Origin: an uncultured Bacteroides sp.
GTDB taxonomy: Bacteria; Bacteroidota; Bacteroidia; Bacteroidales; Bacteroidaceae
Direction of reading: 5' to 3'
Length of the DNA stretch: 17,480 nt
Assembly (NCBI GenBank): GCA_905201685.1
Contig: CAJKOW010000040.1
Span: 1 to 17,480 of the forward strand
Program-made: the position numbers and the translations under genes
Notes under the pieces: generated by a model
The model's database searches: none
What the model was told of the DNA's origin: nothing
Seen by the model: only the letters and a program-made list of their open reading frames with translations
Shown here: piece after piece, positions 14,717 to 17,480 of the stretch
How positions within the stretch are numbered: the stretch's first letter is position 1
How the letters are laid out: each line of letters starts with the position of its first letter

Positions 14717-15051
14717 CAAATCAGTTACTTTTTTCAATCGAAAAGCGATATTTTATAACCTATTGACTTTATAAAATAGTAATATAACACAAAGAAGGCT
14801 TTATCCATCAGAAGATGTACAAATGTGCTACTATTCTAAGACAAACCCTGAATAAAAAACAGCCTTTAATATGATCGATTAACTATGTCGGTTTTCAGCC
14901 CAGTAAGCATGAAACATGAGTAGAAAAGCACTAACATAGTGTCATTAACCACACTAAAAGCCACTTCTTACGATATCTACCAAGATTTTATTCAAGCAAC
15001 ACGATGCACCTCAAAAAAGATACAGCCCTCTTTGGTTATTCGCTACAATTC
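14717..15051. other. Non-coding gap between the leu promoter and the cysteine-rich lipoprotein gene
   Basis: No plausible gene is seen on either strand. On the minus strand AATAGTA (14835-14829) pairs with TACTATT (14781-14775), CACA (14827-14824) with TGTG (14791-14788), and an internal CATC-TTCT-GATG hairpin lies at 14817-14806. A second imperfect inverted repeat is ACTATGT with ACATAGT (about 14882-14940). These might end the lipoprotein transcript or form a small RNA. No clear terminator for the lipoprotein gene was found; a run of six T's on the minus strand near 15013-15018 lacks a good stem. Confidence 0.4.
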
Positions 15052-15309
15052 CTATCTGTCCTCACCACAGCTATTTCCACATGTCTTCTGGGGACAGTTT
15101 GTTTTCTCACAATCTCCAGCACATGTACTTTTACACTCTTCATTACATGTACTATCACACGCATTACAAGAAACACCAGATGCATTGCAAACAGAATCGC
15201 ACACTTGTTCCGTTGAATCAGCAGTCGTCCCTGCATTTTTCTTATTACCACAAGAAATAACAGTTAACGAAAAAGCCAAAGCAACAGTCAAAAACAGTTT
15301 AGTCTTCAT
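15052..15309 (-). CDS. Cysteine-rich small lipoprotein
   Basis: This 85-residue protein has a lipoprotein signal (MKTK, hydrophobic residues 5-19, LTVISC with Cys20). The mature part of about 66 residues contains 11 further cysteines, at 37, 41, 48, 51, 55, 59, 63, 67, 72, 77 and 81. Between 51 and 67 they fall exactly every fourth residue, separated by small polar and acidic residues (DST, NEE, KST, AGD). No histidines or aromatic residues are seen in the mature chain. Dense cysteines suggest metal binding (metallothionein-like) or a disulfide-stapled rod in the periplasm. No family is recognised, and the function is unknown. The basic residues GNKK after Cys20 do not look like a surface-export signal. 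It has its own consensus promoter 44 bases upstream and lies next to the IS66 element. Confidence 0.8.
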   Translation of the reverse strand: MKTKLFLTVALAFSLTVISCGNKKNAGTTADSTEQVCDSVCNASGVSCNACDSTCNEECKSTCAGDCEKTNCPQKTCGNSCGEDR

Positions 15310-15352
15310 AAATTTACTCTCTTTCTAAATTAACAATTTCTAAATACATTCG

Positions 15353-15383
15353 CAAATATACAATAAAAGCGCAGAATAACAAA
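15353..15383 (-). promoter_or_regulatory. Promoter of the cysteine-rich lipoprotein gene
   Basis: On the minus strand TTTG (15383-15380), 19 bases, then TATATTTG (15360-15353) match the Bacteroidota consensus in every fixed base. The start codon is 44 bases downstream of the -7 box. Confidence 0.8.
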
Positions 15384-15421
15384 GAGTTCCAACTTTTTCA
15401 GAGGCCCAGTTATCCCAAGTT

Positions 15422-15473
15422 AGTGCACCAGTTAGTGCACTCACAGTGCAACAGTCAGTGCACTCTTAGTGCA
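15422..15473. repeat. Array of five AGTGCA motifs spaced 11-12 bp apart
   Basis: AGTGCA occurs at 15422, 15434, 15445, 15457 and 15468, so successive copies are 12, 11, 12 and 11 bases apart, close to one turn of the helix. Three copies extend to AGTGCAC, and two of these to the palindrome AGTGCACT. The array lies between the lipoprotein promoter (ending 15383) and the IS66 transposase gene. It may be a protein-binding array upstream of the promoter, or part of the end of the insertion sequence. Confidence 0.75.
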
Positions 15474-15495
15474 GCAGTATAACCATCCGAAATCC

Positions 15496-15504
15496 GCCGT
15501 GTTT
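15496..15504. repeat. Inner part of the left terminal inverted repeat of IS66 element
   Basis: GCCGTGTTT here is the reverse complement of AAACACGGC at 17472-17480, beyond the other side of the transposase genes. The tnpC stop codon begins within this copy. Nine bases alone could be chance, but the flanking positions are those expected for IS ends. Confidence 0.5.
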
Positions 15505-16985
15505 CATACGAAGTTACAAGGCAGTAACTTTGCAAGTTCTTCTTCCGTGTTTTCTGTTTTTAGATTGGTGAGTGCGTATTCCAACCATTTGGCCGGATTC
15601 GCCCCTACGATTTCACAACTTCCCAGAAGGGAGTATATGACTGCATTGTCTTCAGCTCCCTCATTGGTCTTGCTGAAGAGAAAGTTCTTCCGCCCCATAA
15701 CGGTGGGCCTCTGCCCCCGTTCCACAGGATTATTGTCAAGCAGGTACCTTCCGTCATCGGCATACCTTCTGATTCTCGGCCAAAGTTTGTAGGCATACTC
15801 CAGTGCCCTGCCCAACGGGTCATCCGGTGTGCACTGGTTCTGTATGCTTACCATCCAGGCCTCCATCACATCCAGCACAGGTAGTGCTTTCTCACGTCGC
15901 TGCACACGGATCTCTTCCTCAGAAGCCCCACGGCTTCTGAGGTTCTCTTCCAGCATGTACAATGTCGCAATGTCTTCGAGCGCTTTCGCGGCGTGTTGGG
16001 GATGACTCTTCTGTGCTTCAATGAACTTTCGCCTGATATGTGCCATACAGGCTAAAGTCACAATGCCGGGAACGGATTCGAAATAATCGTACACTTTGTA
16101 ACCGTCAGTCTGAACGGCTCCCTTGAAATACCTCAGCTGCGCCCTGGGGATCTCACCGGCCCGGCTCCCTTTCAGATAATAAAAGTAGGTGCCGTGGCTT
16201 CGCGGGCGGGCGTCCCTGAACTGCCAGGCATATCCGTGACGGCAGCTTTGCCCCGGGCGGTCGGCTATGCGCCAGGGGACCTCATCCACCTGCAGGTAAT
16301 CACTTTGCAGGATGTCGTCTATGAGTGTTTCATACAGCGGATAAAGCTTGTTGGCAGTCTTGTGCACCCAGTCGTTGAGCGTGGAAGTGGAAAGCTTCAC
16401 GCCTGCATCCGCGTACATCTTCACCTGACGGTATTCGGGGATGTGATAAACGAACTTGTCGGCAAGCACTCCGGTAAGGAAGTCTGCAGCCACATGCCCC
16501 CCGCCAAGTACGGGAACGGGAGCCGGAGCCTGGAGGATGGTGGGAGAAGGGATATCCTTCTCGCCTTTCTTTCTCAGGACGGGGCGTTCCACACACTCCA
16601 CCCATACACGGGCGGGAGTACGGTGAAGGATACGTTCCACATCCTTGCCGATGATGTCGTATTCCGCAAGATTCACGTCCTTCGGATATTCTGTCCGCCA
16701 TTCTTCGGGCAGTCCGGCATACAGGTAACGTTCAGGACGTTCCGGTTTCTTTTTTCCGGCGGCGCGGCGTTTCTCCGCTTCCTTCCTGATTTCCTGAACC
16801 GTTTCTGCGATAGCGGCCTCCTTGGCTTCCGCAGCCTCGTTGAAGAGCTCGTCAAACAAAGTCGGTCCCTGTGCGACACGTTTGTCCCGCTTGCCACCCC
16901 AAAGCAGGCGTTCAAGGTAGGCGACACGTTCGGTCAAACGCTGGACTTTGACCTGCAACTCTTCATATGTGGGCTGTTCTTTCAT
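15504..16985 (-). CDS. tnpC: IS66-family transposase TnpC
   Basis: This 493-residue DDE transposase of the IS66 family carries out the DNA cutting and joining. An N-terminal coiled coil covers about residues 5-30 (LQVKVQRLTERVAYLERLL), followed by a Lys/Arg-rich linker. The catalytic residues appear to be D234 (LQVDEVPW), D294 (VQTDGYKVYD) and E422 (DNNPVERGQRP), with the family segment ACMAHIRRKF between them. The length is usual (about 500 residues). Many IS66 TnpC proteins have a CxxC zinc ribbon after the linker, and here the matching stretch (about 95-145) has only one cysteine, so the zinc finger appears to be missing. It starts 19 bases after tnpB. The reading frame is intact. Confidence 0.95.
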   Translation of the reverse strand: MKEQPTYEELQVKVQRLTERVAYLERLLWGGKRDKRVAQGPTLFDELFNEAAEAKEAAIAETVQEIRKEAEKRRAAGKKKPERPERYLYAGLPEEWRTEYPKDVNLAEYDIIGKDVERILHRTPARVWVECVERPVLRKKGEKDIPSPTILQAPAPVPVLGGGHVAADFLTGVLADKFVYHIPEYRQVKMYADAGVKLSTSTLNDWVHKTANKLYPLYETLIDDILQSDYLQVDEVPWRIADRPGQSCRHGYAWQFRDARPRSHGTYFYYLKGSRAGEIPRAQLRYFKGAVQTDGYKVYDYFESVPGIVTLACMAHIRRKFIEAQKSHPQHAAKALEDIATLYMLEENLRSRGASEEEIRVQRREKALPVLDVMEAWMVSIQNQCTPDDPLGRALEYAYKLWPRIRRYADDGRYLLDNNPVERGQRPTVMGRKNFLFSKTNEGAEDNAVIYSLLGSCEIVGANPAKWLEYALTNLKTENTEEELAKLLPCNFV

Positions 16986-17004
16986 ACACGAAAGATACTC
17001 ATTT

Positions 17005-17430
17005 TCATCGGAACAACCAACTGTTTATGCGAGTATTTTGAGCTTCCGGGGAACTTTTTTCAACCCCGTTTGAAGAAGAAAGAGAGGCAGTTTGAAGCCT
17101 TTTCCTACGCGCTGCTTGCGGTGAAATACCTTCCATCAGAAGTACGAGTTCATCCCAGCGCATGGAGCGGAATCCGACACCTTCGCGCAGGAAAATCTTA
17201 GGATGGAAACGGCCGGTGGCCAAACGTTTATAGTATAATGTATAACCACCACGCTCCCAATGGAGGAGTTTCAGTACGGTACGGTTGCGGTTAGAAAAGA
17301 CATAGACATCTCCGTTCAAGGGATCCAGACGGCAGGAACGGATTGAGCCGCACAGACTGTCAACACCTTTACGAAGGTCAATGGGATTGCGGCTCATCAC
17401 AAAACGGTTACTTTCATTCAAGTTAAACAT
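17005..17430 (-). CDS. tnpB: IS66-family accessory protein TnpB (Orf2)
   Basis: This 141-residue IS66 Orf2-type protein is needed for transposition in this family although its biochemical role is unclear. The signature is NPIDLRKGVDSLCGSI at 15-30, followed by DPLNGDVYVFSNRNRTVLKLLHWERGG and YYKRLATGRF, which match the family consensus closely. The core ends near residue 105. The last 35 residues (from ARRKRL) are rich in Ser and Lys/Arg and make the protein somewhat longer than the usual 115-120 residues. The start at 17430 fits the family. A tnpA gene, present in many IS66 elements, would lie beyond the window if it exists. Confidence 0.93.
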   Translation of the reverse strand: MFNLNESNRFVMSRNPIDLRKGVDSLCGSIRSCRLDPLNGDVYVFSNRNRTVLKLLHWERGGYTLYYKRLATGRFHPKIFLREGVGFRSMRWDELVLLMEGISPQAARRKRLQTASLSSSNGVEKSSPEAQNTRINSWLFR

Positions 17431-17461
17431 GGCTTTTTTGAAGCAAAGCTCGGAATTTGTT

Positions 17462-17469
17462 CAAATATA
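17462..17469 (-). promoter_or_regulatory. Possible -7 box for tnpB inside the IS end
   Basis: On the minus strand TATATTTG matches TAnnTTTG, 31 bases upstream of the tnpB start. The -33 element would fall at about 17489-17494, outside the window, so it cannot be confirmed. If real, tnpB would be the first gene of the element. Confidence 0.35.
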
Positions 17470-17480
17470 AAAAACACGGC

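Larger units (their letters stand above)
15477..17480 (-). mobile_element. IS66-family insertion sequence, right end beyond the window
   Basis: Two adjacent minus-strand genes, tnpB and tnpC, are the hallmark of IS66. GCCGTGTTT (15496-15504) is mirrored by AAACACGGC (17472-17480), exactly at the window edge, so these are probably inner parts of the terminal inverted repeats. The left tip is estimated near 15477 (GTATAACCATCCG); this is a guess because the partner end is not visible. No 8-bp target duplication can be checked. Both genes are open throughout, so the element may be active. Confidence 0.8.

Noticed and set aside
15422..15473. CRISPR array at the AGTGCA repeats
   Set aside because: Units are six bases with 5-6 base gaps, far too short for repeats and spacers, and there are no cas genes.
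16194..17201. Plus-strand open frame opposite tnpC and tnpB
   Set aside because: It covers the IS66 genes in antisense, and IS66 elements do not carry a gene on that strand.

Overview
The window reads as chromosomal DNA from a Bacteroides-type member of the Bacteroidota. Predicted promoters fit the Bacteroidota pattern (TTTG, about 19-21 bases, TAnnTTTG). Several proteins are typical of gut Bacteroides, including a periplasmic dipeptidyl peptidase III with an HECLGH zinc motif. Intergenic repeats of ATCCGTG and AATGAAGAATT type look like those common in this genus. All calls come from reading the sequence; no database search was run.

Layout. Positions 1-343 hold no protein gene. They carry a promoter, a long rod-shaped structured RNA resembling 6S RNA (the family called Bacteroidales-1), and a strong two-way terminator. 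On the minus strand follow an AlkD-like HEAT-repeat protein, an ATCCGTG palindromic repeat, the dipeptidyl peptidase III lipoprotein, and a small AraC-type regulator with a 19-bp terminator hairpin. recQ (4154-5962, plus strand) is divergent from the regulator and convergent with the next block.

Positions 5979-14478 form a co-oriented minus-strand block transcribed from right to left: leuA, leuC, leuD, a second LeuA-family synthase (possibly citramalate synthase), a small two-helix membrane protein overlapping leuB by 89 bases, leuB, a cysK-like gene and a TPR protein. Together leuA, leuCD and leuB cover the leucine-specific steps from 2-oxoisovalerate to 2-oxoisocaproate. The second synthase could send pyruvate and acetyl-CoA through the same LeuCD/LeuB enzymes to 2-oxobutyrate for isoleucine.

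The main regulatory find lies upstream of leuA. A consensus promoter is followed by a 27-codon leader peptide with five Ile and four Leu codons, seven of them within ten codons. A 9-base antiterminator arm lies in the leader's last codons, and an intrinsic terminator with six T's sits just before leuA. This has every visible part of a ribosome-mediated attenuator sensing Leu/Ile supply.

The right end holds a cysteine-rich small lipoprotein gene with its own consensus promoter, an array of five AGTGCA motifs spaced 11-12 bp apart, and an IS66-family insertion sequence (tnpC and tnpB) that runs off the window.
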